From Dryomyza anilis (Eukaryota; Arthropoda; Insecta; Diptera; Dryomyzidae): a DNA stretch of 64,000 bases. Numbering within the stretch: position 1 is the stretch's first letter; each line of letters begins with the position of its first letter. Below the pieces are notes generated by a model. That model worked only from the letters and a program-made list of their open reading frames with translations, did no database searches and had not been told where the DNA came from. Both the position numbers and the translations under genes were made by a program. Location of the stretch: positions 26,432,440-26,496,439 of the forward strand of contig OX638132.1 of assembly GCA_951804985.1 (NCBI GenBank), in the 5' to 3' direction. Below, in pieces: positions 45,695 through 55,543 of the stretch.

Positions 45695-47345
45695 CGTGCG
45701 CCTTTAAATTCAGAAATAAAAAATATATGTTATAGACACATTTTTGCCAATATTTAAGTTTGCTTTTTTATAAGTGAACACTATAAGATTATGTAATATG
45801 TGTCCTTCATGTGTCCTTCATATAGAACCACCGCGAGAGTGATACAAAATATTTACTTTAAATTTGAACGTAATAAATTTAAATAAAATGTATTTACTTC
45901 AAGTTTAAATAAAAAGTATTTAATTTAAATAAAAAATACTACGGGTGAAAAACGTGTTGAAAATTATTTAAATTTATTTCTTTTTTATTTTTATTTAATT
46001 ATATTACTTTTTCCCTCACTGTGGTTGTGTAAGGGCCTGTATTTTTTTAATTCTAAAAAGTGGCCAGAAAGGGCTCGAAAATTCGAGAACAATTTTATAA
46101 AAACATTACGTAATAGAAAATAGTTGTGTATGCAGTCAAAATCAGCAGCCGTGAATTATATAGAATTAATGTTTGGGATGTTCATGGCAAAAATTTGTTC
46201 TCGTATTGTTGAGTAGTAATTATTATTTATAAAAAATTTCTAAAAACTAAATTTATTTGAACTTTTTAATTCTAATAATTTTAGATAACTAAAAAAAATG
46301 TTTTTTTTTATGAAAATTGGAAAAGAAAATTATTCAAAATTTTAAAAAATTTAACATATTTTGTAAATGGTAGAGTAGTGTATGCCATAACTAATTCAAT
46401 TAATCATTTGCTCACTAAGGCACTGATTCATTCATTTACTCACTCACTCATTAATTCATTCGTTCGTTCAGTCAGTCACGCAGCAGGAAGTCACTGCTTC
46501 ATATTGTGCATTGCTCTCCGCGTCATAAAGTATGCCATAAGATATGCTTATGATTAACGTCATTATTCACCGCGGCCATGTTGAGTCTCTGGAGTTCAAC
46601 CATTTTATTATATATGTTGTTTCATCTTCTTAAACATTTCGTTCCACGTGGTTGGCGAACGCATTGTTTCTACCTTTATTCTTTTGTTATAACTTATTTG
46701 CCATTGAGACTTTTTTGAAGTCATTGTGGTTGTAGTTATTTTAGAATGGTGTAAAACATCTATAATTTTATATTTATTTTATTTTTTTTTGTTTTTTTTT
46801 TTTTATTCAAAGGGATACTTGAAAAAGACAATTTGTTATACCTTTCACCTGCAAAAATGGTAGATATAAACAAATTGTCTGACATTTAAAAAGAACCAAT
46901 TATATTTAATACTGAAGTTTCTGTTTTGGAGAATTGGTTCCCAATTTAATATTTTTGACCCTACGCAAAAAATATAGACATTTCTTCTATACTTCGAAAT
47001 TTCCATTGTGACCTAACCTTCTATATAATTTTACGTATTAATTTTCGTTTTGATATTTTTGTTCTACATTTTTTTTTAGATTAAATTTGCACCAGACTAA
47101 ATTGAAATTTGTTCTATTTAGTTTTTATTTTAGTGCACAATAAAACTGAATGTTTTGCAATTTTTAACATTAATGCGTTTACTTACGATTTTCCATGTAA
47201 TACTGTACCCAATACTTGATAACATTTCGTGTCTATAATGAGCTGCAATAAATCCATTGCCTCGTCCTTTTAATAAAAAAAAAACATTTCATAGATTTCT
47301 CATAAATTAGTTGTAATCATTTTTCTTGACAGATTCATGTTCTGA
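45695..47345. other. AT-rich sequence with a small unique island
   Basis: 46120-46215 resembles 33650-33715 (TGGCAAAAAT..GTTGAGTAGT). 46380-46760 has balanced composition with an ATTC/CACTCACT-rich stretch (46424-46478). 46970-47035 ends CATTGTGACCTAACCTTC, a degenerate mini-me 3' tail. No gene. Confidence 0.35.
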
Positions 47346-47347
47346 CA

Positions 47348-47551
47348 TTACTTTCGCTCGGCATGTTCGCCACGCAATTTGACGAAACCATTACTCAACA
47401 TGCGTCCAAAAATTATCTTCACATTTTGCAGCCATTCTGGCGCTTTGTGTCTTTTTGTCGACCAGTCTTGCTGACATTTTGTCGATCTTTGATAGGTCAT
47501 CTCTGCAATTTGACAGAGCCTATAGCGTTTGCTTTGATTTAAAATAGACAT
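47348..47551 (-). other. Short open frame, 67 codons, not recognised
   Basis: ATG-initiated frame with mixed, soluble-looking composition (Lys/Arg/Gln-rich, single Trp-rich patch QQDWSTKRHKAPEWLQ), in sequence less AT-biased than its flanks. I recognise no domain. It could be an exon piece, a decayed transposon ORF, or chance; in fly DNA a frame this short is weak evidence. Confidence 0.2.
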
Positions 47552-47699
47552 TTATTTATTCATTCTGCACACAGAAAACAAACCTGTGTAATTTATATGA
47601 TTTTAATAGTAAGACAAATTAATATAAGTTCGATTTATACAATTAAAATTGATAAATGTGACGCATTCTGTTAGTTCTCTCTAACATAACCCAGTACGC

Positions 47700-48090
47700 C
47701 ATTCGTATCTATATCGTTACGAGATCATTGCGAGTAGATGGAGAAATCACACGATATCGGACTCCTTCTCGTAACGCTATCGAGCGTAAAATTGGACCTA
47801 GATGGTAGGTAGATATCGGAACGTTCTGTCGGAGTTTTCTCGATACGAGAAATTTTTCGAAATCGGAACGATATCGAAGAAAAAAATGATCAAAGTTCGA
47901 GATTGCTGCTAAAAATGTTGCGATATCGATTTGATAAATGTTTAAATATCGTATCTTGTCGAAGAATTTGAATATATGAAAATCTTTAAAAATTAGAACC
48001 GAAAAAGCAACGATATCGAACATTTTTATCAAAGTTATTCGAGAAATCTTCAAGGTATCGAAGGTCTCCGAGACATGGCAGACTGGGAAG
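47700..48090. repeat. GATATCG/CTCGATACGAG-rich block ending TGGCAGACTGGGAAG
   Basis: About ten GATATCG/CGATATC or TATCGA words within 370 bp (e.g. CACGATATCGGA, AACGATATCGAAG, GCGATATCGATTTG), with TCTCGATACGAGAAA as a short palindrome. Shares its end with 6285-6465. Either a diverged repeat family or a cluster of binding sites; the shared end favours the former. Confidence 0.5.
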
Positions 48091-49224
48091 TTTTTGCTGT
48101 CTCATTTTAAGATCCATACAGTCTCTGAACTGACTGAATGACGTGCAAGACATCTTTAATGCTACATCATGAATGAATCGAAGGACATTTGTATGGAAAT
48201 GTCATCAATGCTTTGCAGGGCGAAAATGCTATCGGTCATCGATGACCTGACATAAGGGAATCATTGAGAAATCATTGATGACATTTCCTGCTGGAAAATA
48301 TTAATTTTCACTCATGAAAATTGAATTAAATTAACTTTCTCATGGTATAGCATATATCGAATCCCAAATTTAAACTTTGTTATTGATTTTCTCAAAATTT
48401 CGTACGGATCACCCTATTTTTTCTAATTTATAATGATAGCCCAGTTCATTTGCATTATTTTCTTAACAATTACAGTGATTTTAAACTCCTAAGTAATGCT
48501 TTTTTTTTGTTTAACAAAAAATATATATTTTAATTTAGTTTTAATTAAGTATTTAACTAAGTATTAATTGTGTATTTTTGAATATTCGCCACATACAAAT
48601 AAAAATCTAATCAAAAATAGCCGAATATCGGAAAACTTATTGCCACTCGGACCCATGGAACCGACCAAAAATTGAAAGCCGACCGATGGCACAACTGGAT
48701 TTAGGATTATAGCAAAGTGGGCGAGGCAAAAACATTAAATAAAATTGTCAAGTAAGACTAAAAACTACAAAGATATAAAAAGTGACCTCAAATCACGTGG
48801 TATCCCTAAAAATAAAAAAAAAACGTTTTTCTTTTCAAACTGTATTTCTTGGAATAGAAGAGTGGTAAAATGAAATTTGAAAATATCTGAAATCCTTTAC
48901 AGACCCGTAAACATTGCTACGTTTTGACCAAAAATATTTAAAATCTGAAAAAAGCAGGAACTCAAATTTTTAAAAATTATTCTCTAAAGAAAATATATTT
49001 TTTTTAATTGCGTGAAATTTTTGAATAAAAAATTTGCCAGCAGCGCACTTATATTTACAAAATCATATTTTATTACTCTTCCAAGACATCAGCCCTCTGT
49101 TAGCACCAATAATACTAGTCAACAAAATGACAACAAAGTTTCCGCAGTGAATGGCAATATTTTAGTATTGAAAATGAAAATGATCAATGAAAATGACTCG
49201 CGAAATTCGAATATATAATTGAAA
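48091..49224. other. AT-rich sequence, nothing assigned
   Basis: 48130-48300 has ATCATTGATGACATTTCC/GGAAATGTCATCAATG inverted words. The rest is featureless, with a 68-codon frame of no recognisable type. Confidence 0.3.
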
Positions 49225-49500
49225 ATTTTTCTATGGATAGGTTTACGAGATATCGGCCAATAACTTTTAAGCAGAGCTTTCGAAAAGGTGATCAAATATA
49301 TTTGTAAATATTTCGCAATTTAAATAACTGATTTGATCAATTATACCAAGTATGTACAATACCAAATAAAAGGAAATTAAAAATTCAATAAACGCCCCTC
49401 ACAACATTTTGAAATAGGGTTACTGGTTTGAATGAATTCGTTAGAGAACTCGAAAATTTAAATTTTTCCGACAATAATTTAAATCAAATATGTATTTAAA
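49225..49500 (-). mobile_element. DINE-like fragment
   Basis: GGATAGGTTTACGAGATATC, GGCCAATAACTTTTAAGC and GGTTACTGGTTTGAATG match the interior of the long DINE-like variant in minus orientation, joined directly to a plus-orientation copy. Confidence 0.6.
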
Positions 49501-49994
49501 AAATTGTGTAAAATCGAAACAGTCTCTATGTCCACATATACACGATAACTTGACAGATACTATTTCGTATGCGATGAAATTTAGTTTCAATATATTTGAG
49601 TAGAAATTTCTTTCTATGTTCGAAAATGAGTCAAATTAGTCAACATGCTCAACTACATCCTATACAAGATATGGGTTTAGAATCTCAAGTATTCAAGATA
49701 AAGGTATTCAAATTAAAATTGGTTATAAACAATCATCTATCATTATATGTTCAAAAAATGGGCGTCATCCGCACACTTTTTTATATCTATTTATATAGCA
49801 CTCAATTATATTGCATTCACATAATTTTATTTATCCAGAAAATTCACCCATATATTGTTGTCGTTGACTAATTTTGGAATATTACAAACGGTGTATCAGA
49901 AAAACATACCATAAAATTAATAGTTTTTACTATTAAAATTAGTCAATAGAATATTTGTCCGATAATTTATTAACTCAATCGGTGACATACACAA

Positions 49995-50454
49995 TCTAAA
50001 AAGATGAAACAAAAAACTAAAATTCACCACACTAAAACTCACCACACTAAAAATTCACCACACTAAAACTCACCACACTAAAACTCACCATACTAAAAAC
50101 TCACCACACCGAAACTGACCACACTAAACTCACTACACTAAAACTCACCGCACTAAAACTCACCGCAATAAAACTCACCACACTAAAACTCAGTACACTA
50201 ATTTTACGGCGAAGATATCTACTGGGAAGAATTCTACGGTGAAATATTCTACTGTCTGAATTGTCTTTGAGAAAAGTTGTTTTGGCGGAGAATTATTATT
50301 TGGTTACTACATTTATAAAACCAATAAAAATTTCCACAGCGAAGCATGGGCCCCTGATATAAAATATAATAATAATGTTTTTTATATTAATAAAATCACT
50401 TTATATCTATGAATTCACAAAATCTTGGCACGAGTCGTGCACGGGTCCAGCTAG
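49995..50454 (+). mobile_element. Short non-autonomous Helitron
   Basis: Starts TCTAAAAAGATG and ends with the hairpin GCACGAGTCGTGC followed by ACGGGTCCAGCTAG. It lies between A (49994) and T (50455), the Helitron target dinucleotide. TC start, CTAG end, 3' hairpin and no target duplication are the defining Helitron features. The host MITE reads through once the 460 bp are removed. About 190 bp of its interior is a minisatellite. No Rep/helicase gene. Confidence 0.88.
50020..50205 (+). repeat. Minisatellite ACTAAAACTCACCAC(A), about 16-bp unit
   Basis: Ten to eleven units, e.g. CACTAAAACTCACCACACTA, with small length and base changes (TCACCGCA, TGACCACA). Entirely inside the Helitron. Confidence 0.95.
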
Positions 50455-50830
50455 TACTATATAATACTATAAAATTTATTTGAGTTTGTATGAAAATATT
50501 TATTATTTGTCAATCAATAACTGTCCTATTGACAAATTTGAATGGGATTTTATGAGTTTTTTTTCTGAGTGTGCTATATCGACTTTTTCCAATTTTTTTA
50601 AATATTTTGATTTAAATTTTTGTTGAAAAAATACTTTTTTCAAGTTCTCCAGTCTAGTTCTCTTAAACTAGTAAACGAATTTAAAAATAATCTGAGATAT
50701 GTTTATTGGATATTGAGTTAGCTTTCATTCGAAAGAAATGAAACATTTTTAAACCATATCTTCAGAATCAGGGAGTCATTTTACATAATACAAAAATAGT
50801 CTTGACTGCTACGCGGAATGGGTGTTGTAT

Positions 50831-51217
50831 AGTTTAATTTGATATCAATTAATCCGGCGATAAAGGATACCGCACTTTATAGCGAAGCACAATCCTTAAT
50901 TATTATTATATTGTATATTGTACCTAAACACTTATTATTATATTGTTAAATTAACTTTCTACTTTAAATAACAAAACACTATTGTAAACTTTTATTAATT
51001 TGCATAATCAATGCCTTTGAAATTTAAATTGTTTTCCTTTTAAACAAAATATGTAAAATAAATCATTATTGAATGAGCCAAGCTCCTCTACTGGCGCCCA
51101 ACGTGGGGCGCCAGTAGAGGAGCTTGGCTCATTCAATAATGATTTATTTTACATTTTTTGTTTAAAAGGAAAACAATTTAAAATAAATCATTATTGAATG
51201 AGCCAAGCTCCTCTACT
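50831..51217 (+). mobile_element. Gypsy-type LTR end with primer-binding site, in a palindrome
   Basis: An LTR-like segment (start about 50831-50841, CACTTTATAGCG as possible TATA region, AATAAA at 51058) ends CAAGCTCCTCTAC and is followed directly by a primer-binding site. The last ~70 bp of the LTR are then repeated inverted (51110-51182), and its last 36 bp a third time in direct orientation (51182-51217). No gag, pol or env is present. This is a rearranged relic of an endogenous retroelement. Confidence 0.75.
51092..51109 (+). other. Primer-binding site for tRNA-Lys(CTT)
   Basis: TGGCGCCCAACGTGGGGC is exactly complementary to the 3' end of fly tRNA-Lys(CTT) including CCA (GCCCCACGTTGGGCGCCA, from general knowledge of that tRNA). 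tRNA-Lys is the primer of gypsy in Drosophila. The site is itself nearly palindromic and is the centre of the 160-bp inverted repeat. Confidence 0.85.
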
Positions 51218-51450
51218 ACTTTCAATATTGTAAAAAAAGAAGGAAAAAAATAATGCCGAAATCGGCTCCGGATTTTGAGAAATATTTTTACAAATTTATT
51301 GAGAAACAACAGAAGATATCTTGTAAAGCATAAGTGTACCTTTATATTTTTCTATTTCATAAAAAATAATCAACGAAATCTACCGATTATTTTTGAAGTT
51401 ATATAATTTTGTCCCAAAAAAATGGCTTTTTGGAATACGAAAGAGTTTTT

Positions 51451-51740
51451 TTTTTGCTGTTACTTATTCATTATTGATTTTTATATAGGTTAATATAATT
51501 CAGACTAATGAACAATTTTACAAAAAAATACCAAAAATATCTTTAAATCACGTTTAAATTTCCGACAAGATTTCTGAAAAATCTATTAAATTTCATTTGA
51601 TTGTGGCAACTATTTTCGACTTTGCAATGATTTTGGTTTGGTTAAAGTCGCCATCATCAGTTGAGAAATATTTACTTTCGAATCATTATTTGTACTCAAT
51701 TGATTCTCTTAATTATTTCGTCATGTTTTTGAGGCTGCGT
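51451..51740. other. AT-rich sequence, nothing assigned
   Basis: No feature recognised. Confidence 0.3.
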
Positions 51741-53010
51741 CTCAAAATTCATTGTGGTTGCCCCCAGCCGTCGAAACATTTGTTTTGATTTCAACGCAAC
51801 GAACGCACAAACTAAAACATTTCCATTCTAATTATCGGCCATCAGCATTGAAATTTAATTTTTAATTAACTCAATTAATTTTGCCTGTGTCGTGCACGGT
51901 ACGAACAGTCGAAAGCACGAGCAGCATCCGCACAATCACGGGCAGAAGCGCCGCCATCTTGCGAGCAATCAATTAACAAAATCCCGCACTGAATTTAACG
52001 CGCAATTGACGCTTGCCGCGCTTTCCAATAAATATAGCGCGAAGACTGCGCGGCAATCACTGTCGCTGGACGCGACACCTCATGCAAGCAGCACAAAACA
52101 GCAACAACCACTGGAACTGTCAGTGCTTTTGATGGGCTCCATTAAAATCGGCCCGCGCCCCACCTTTTCGCGGCTTCGACCTTCACAAGAAAATACCCGC
52201 GGCATTTGTTGCCAACTTAAAGTAAAAACTTTCTTCGGTAATGTCGTCTCTTGGCGGTGAGGGAAGCGATAGAAACGGCTTTAAATACCCCTTGTCGGGC
52301 ACTTAATTTGCGCCGCAAGAGAATTTACATTTTAATTGCGAAATTGAAATGAATTTCATGCTGTAACCCATTCCGGGGCGACATCGCCGCTGGACGCTCA
52401 AATCAAAGCGAATGCTGTCGCAGACTGTTCACCATCGTTGGAGTCCTGCAAGGTTGCACGCACTCGGCTGTGGGCAATGACCGCGTAGGCGACACAGCGC
52501 TATCTTCGAAATGCCGTCACAATCGTGTTGAAAATACAGAGGAATTCGTAATGTGATGCAGAGGCGACCGCAGTTGTCGCCATTACGAATGCCGCGGGAC
52601 TGACCAATCACCCCGTCCGCTCATTCAGAGGAGTGTGGTAGGTGAAGGGTGCAGTTAACGTGCGCCATGGCACATGAAATCGTAATTAAGCCCGCATTCG
52701 GTAACTTAATTACTTTTTAATGAAACAAACAAAAAAACTAACAGCGAAATCATTTGTCGTGCGACAATTCCAGAGCAAACCAGATCAGACGAACACGTGG
52801 CACCCCACCAGCACCACCAAAGCGCTGCTGCGTCTGCAGTGCAACGCAGGGAAGCGCTCGCACATTATGAGACGACCCTGAACTGGCGGCTGCCACTTTG
52901 GTCTGGCGGTGCGGTATACCGACGCGTCGGCGTGGCATGGAAGCGCACTCATTAGTTCGTGTCATGGTAAATGAACAATACGAGCAGACCTTTTTTTTGG
53001 TTTTGCCCAA
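51741..53010. other. GC-richer unique island, no gene proven
   Basis: The least AT-rich part of the window. It contains homeodomain-like AATTAATTTT/TTTAATTAAC stretches (51850-51882) and CCGCTGGACGCTC, GCGGCATTTGTTGCCAAC. Two frames are notable: plus 51892-52260 (122 codons but starting GTG) and minus 53010-52750 (86 codons, ATG; Arg/Ser/Ala-rich, with CSYCSF). Neither shows a domain I know. Likely unique regulatory or exon-flanking DNA of a nearby gene. Confidence 0.4.
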
Positions 53011-53101
53011 TATAATGGATCATAAACGTAGGAGGATATATTTACTATTTGAAATTTTAAATAATATTTAAAATTATAAAAAAAAAAAATAATAATTAAT
53101 C

Positions 53102-53534
53102 CATGGTTGAAGTATGTACTGGTTATGACATCTTTCAAAATTCAGGCGCCATTTACATTTTTTTGAAAACGGTTTGAAAGATTCAACATTTGTTTACGAA
53201 ATATTTAAAAGAAAACATCAATGCTTTGTTTACAGCCTCATAAATACAACTAAAAATCAAAAGTTTCAAATAAATAAATCACAACATTTTGAATTATTAA
53301 AAGACATCAATGGCTCCAAAACAACGCCACAGTTTATGAAAAAAGTGAAATAGTGAATTTGTGCTGTAAAATTTTAATAAAATAGGCAAATTAAAGTGCA
53401 AAAAAACATAACCTTCAAATAATGTTTAAAATGACAATTATTTTTGTAATTTTCATTTTTCTTATTGACATGCTCAGCACTATATATGCCAACTAAACGT
53501 CTAGATGGTATAACCTGTATATACTTCAACCATG
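53102..53534. mobile_element. MITE, CATGGTTGAAGTATRTAC
   Basis: 433 bp. Left CATGGTTGAAGTATGTACTG with GTTATGACATCT, right AGATGGTATAACC with TGTATATACTTCAACCATG: about 33 bp of imperfect inverted repeat. The CATG start recalls P-element termini, but the flanks AATTAATC/AATAATGC are not a clean 8-bp duplication, so class is open. Interior AT-rich, non-coding. Confidence 0.75.
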
Positions 53535-53540
53535 AATAAT

Positions 53541-53704
53541 GCCCGTAACTTCAACGAGTAGATATCTATTGGTGTTCGTACCGAACAGATATCTCTTACC
53601 TATCCGGTGTTTTTACTCCTTAACTATGCGTTGAAGTTACGAAATTTTGCTTACACGATAGATAACTAAGCACCAGTAGATATCTATTCGTTGAAGTTAC
53701 GGGC
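53541..53704. mobile_element. Short MITE, GCCCGTAACTTCAACG
   Basis: 164 bp with almost perfect ~34-bp inverted repeats: GCCCGTAACTTCAACGAGTA with GATATCTATTGGTG on the left, CACCAGTAGATATC with TATTCGTTGAAGTTACGGGC on the right. It starts 6 bp after the previous MITE ends. Flanks ATAAT/ATAAA might be a degraded duplication. Confidence 0.85.
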
Positions 53705-53989
53705 ATAAATCGTTTAAATTCAGACAAATGTCAATTATTACTCTGTCCAAAGTCTGACACCCAAGCCTATTCTTTTTCTGTTAATACTTTCCGATAATAA
53801 CTACACCTTTTCCAATCGTAAATCAGAAAATATTAAATTAAATACAAAAAATATTAAATTTTTCTCAGAGATCATCAGAAATCATGAATTATAATTTATA
53901 ATATTCAATGGTAATTCAGACAAGTCAAATTTAATTTTAAAATGGGTCATTTTAATTTGGAAACCTTCAAATATTATTCATAATATATA

Positions 53990-54165
53990 ATGTCTGTCCG
54001 TCTGTCTGAGTATTTGTTCCTGCATCACATCTAAACCGCTGAACAGATTTGACTGAAATTTTGCGCAATGGAGTCCTGGGGGTGATAAATGCAATATATG
54101 GGCGATAACCTAAAATTTAAAAACTATATAACTCAGCGATTATTCCAACTACAAACATCAAAAAA
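53990..54165 (+). mobile_element. Helitron-like repeat (CTAAACCGCTGAAC family)
   Basis: GTCTGTCCGTCTGTCTGAG, ACATCTAAACCGCTGAACAG, ATTTGACTGAAATTTTGCG, TATATGGGCGATAACC, TATATAACTCAGCG. Directly followed by an A-rich array, as at 60005-60990. Confidence 0.6.
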
Positions 54166-54340
54166 AATCAAATACAAACACAATATAAAAAATTAAAAGT
54201 ACAAATACAAAACCAAAACCACAAATACAAAAATAGAAGTAAAAGCTAAAAACAGAAAAATTAAAAACACAAAAACAAAAGTAAAAAAACAAAAACAAAG
54301 AAGAAAAAAAGCAACAACAAAAATACAAAAATAAAAGTAA
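54166..54340 (+). repeat. A-rich T-poor array, interrupted by a mini-me
   Basis: AAAACACAAAAACAAAAGT-type words, continuing after the mini-me at 55034-55165 (AAAACACTAAAACAAAAACA). The mini-me therefore inserted into a pre-existing array. Confidence 0.85.
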
Positions 54341-55033
54341 ACCAGTTGGGAAGGTTAGATCACATGGGAAATTTTAAAGTAGGTGTAATTATGATAGTTA
54401 GGATTATCAAAATTATAGTCGGTCTAAGCCGACTATAAATACCCTACACATATGTGTGGTTACCATTAAAAGTGATATATAAGTCACCAGGGTATACGAA
54501 TCCTGAAAATAACTACAAACATTCAATCGCTGAAGAATTTCCATTCATTTGATACCCATATTTACAAATGGGTAGGTGTACCGAATTTCGATTTTTTTTT
54601 GTGAATCACAAGTCTTTTCGCCGGAAAACATTATTATCATGTATTTGAGCATGATATCAATATATATTTGACCAAAAAAGTTTTCCTAAGCACGTATAGA
54701 TAAAAATTGATCTTTCTATGTACATTTTATATGAGGTATTTGAACATAAGTGGTCGGATCATAGGTCACAATGGACCGATATATTAGTAATCAAAGTTAT
54801 AAGTTTCATTTATCTAGCTCTTAAATTTTAAAAGTAGTAGGGATTTGAACAGACAGGCAGACAGACAGACGGACAGACAGACGGACAGACAGACGGACAT
54901 CGCTAAATCGACTCAGGAGGTCATGCTGATCAAGAATATATATACTTTTCCATACCGGAGATGCTTCCTTCTGGGTGTTACAAACGGCGTACCAAACTGA
55001 ATATACCCTTTCACTCTTAGTGTAGGGTATAAA
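54341..55033 (-). mobile_element. mini-me/DINE-1-like element, young copy
   Basis: Plus-strand start ACCAGTTGGGAAGGTTAGAT, hairpin TATAGTCGGTCTAAGCCGAC, CATATGTGTGGTTACC, GACAGACGGACAGACAGACG (54853-54898), core GACTCAGGAGGTCATGCTGA, TATATATACTTTTCC, end TTTCACTCTTAGTGTAGGGT. Nearly identical base for base to 57088-57773 over long stretches, so both transposed or duplicated recently. Confidence 0.93.
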
Positions 55034-55165
55034 AATGAAAGAGAAGCAAATCACAAAAGTGAAACACACTAAAAAAAGTAAAACCAAAACACTAAAACAA
55101 AAACACTAAACCAAAAGCAAAAGTTACAAAAGCAAATAACACAAATATAAAAGAAAACAAAATTG
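55034..55165 (+). repeat. Continuation of the A-rich array
   Basis: AAAGTGAAACACACTAAAAA, AAAACACTAAAACAAAAACA: right-hand part of the array split by the mini-me. Confidence 0.8.
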
Positions 55166-55279
55166 AATAACCAAAAGTTACAAATGTAATTTTTTCGATC
55201 AAAATTACAAAAAAAATGCATTTAAAAAATTGTAAAAAATCGAAAAAGCGAGACTAAAAAGTACAATTTTTTGTTTTTA

Positions 55280-55543
55280 TACCCTATACCAATTTTGGTT
55301 AGAGGTTGTACTATGTATGACATTTTAGCGCCTATGAAAAATTATATGATTCAATATCAGCATCTATATGTTTATCTGTATGTCCGCATATACGCTATAA
55401 CATGAAAACTACTTTTCTGAATGTGATGAAATTTAGTTTCAATATATTTTAGTAGAAGTTCAAAAAAGAGTCGAATTAGTCAACGTACTGAACTACATTC
55501 CATACGAGATATAGGTTTACATTTTAGGATCCCATATCTCGTA
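55280..55543 (+). mobile_element. Diverged DINE-like fragment
   Basis: TTTATACCCTATACCAATTT, TATGTTTATCTGTATGTCCG, GTGATGAAATTTAGTTTCAA, GAGTCGAATTAGTCAACG match the long DINE-like variant around 49510-49690. It ends at the TA target of the next element. Confidence 0.6.

Larger units (their letters stand above)
49893..50571. mobile_element. CACTCAGAAAAAAA-type MITE carrying a Helitron
   Basis: The left part (GATACC/CATACCATAAAATTAATAG, TTTTTACTATTA, CAATCGGT) and right part (GGGATTTTATGAG, TTTTTTTTCTGAGTG) are the reversed halves of the 18529-18720 element. A 460-bp Helitron separates them. The left terminal repeat is diverged. Confidence 0.7.
49510..51450 (+). mobile_element. Long DINE-like element broken by two insertions
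   Basis: The plus-strand blocks ACACGATAACTTGACAG, GCGATGAAATTTAGTTTC, TATAGCACTCAATTATATTG, CATATATTGTTGTCG run to about 49892. They resume at 50572 with TTTTTGTTGAAAAAATACTT, CTTAAACTAGTAAACG, CAAAAATAGTCTTGACTGCT to about 50830. After the LTR fragment they resume again at 51218 with CTCCGGATTTTGAGAAATA. Alignment with 15570-16565 (reversed) supports this order. Confidence 0.62.

Noticed and set aside
51892..52260. 122-codon frame in the GC-richer island
   Set aside because: Starts at GTG, no domain recognised, no splice or translation context that decides; kept only as part of the island entry.
53102..53534. P-element membership from the CATG start
   Set aside because: Only the first bases agree and the flanking 8-mers do not match cleanly.
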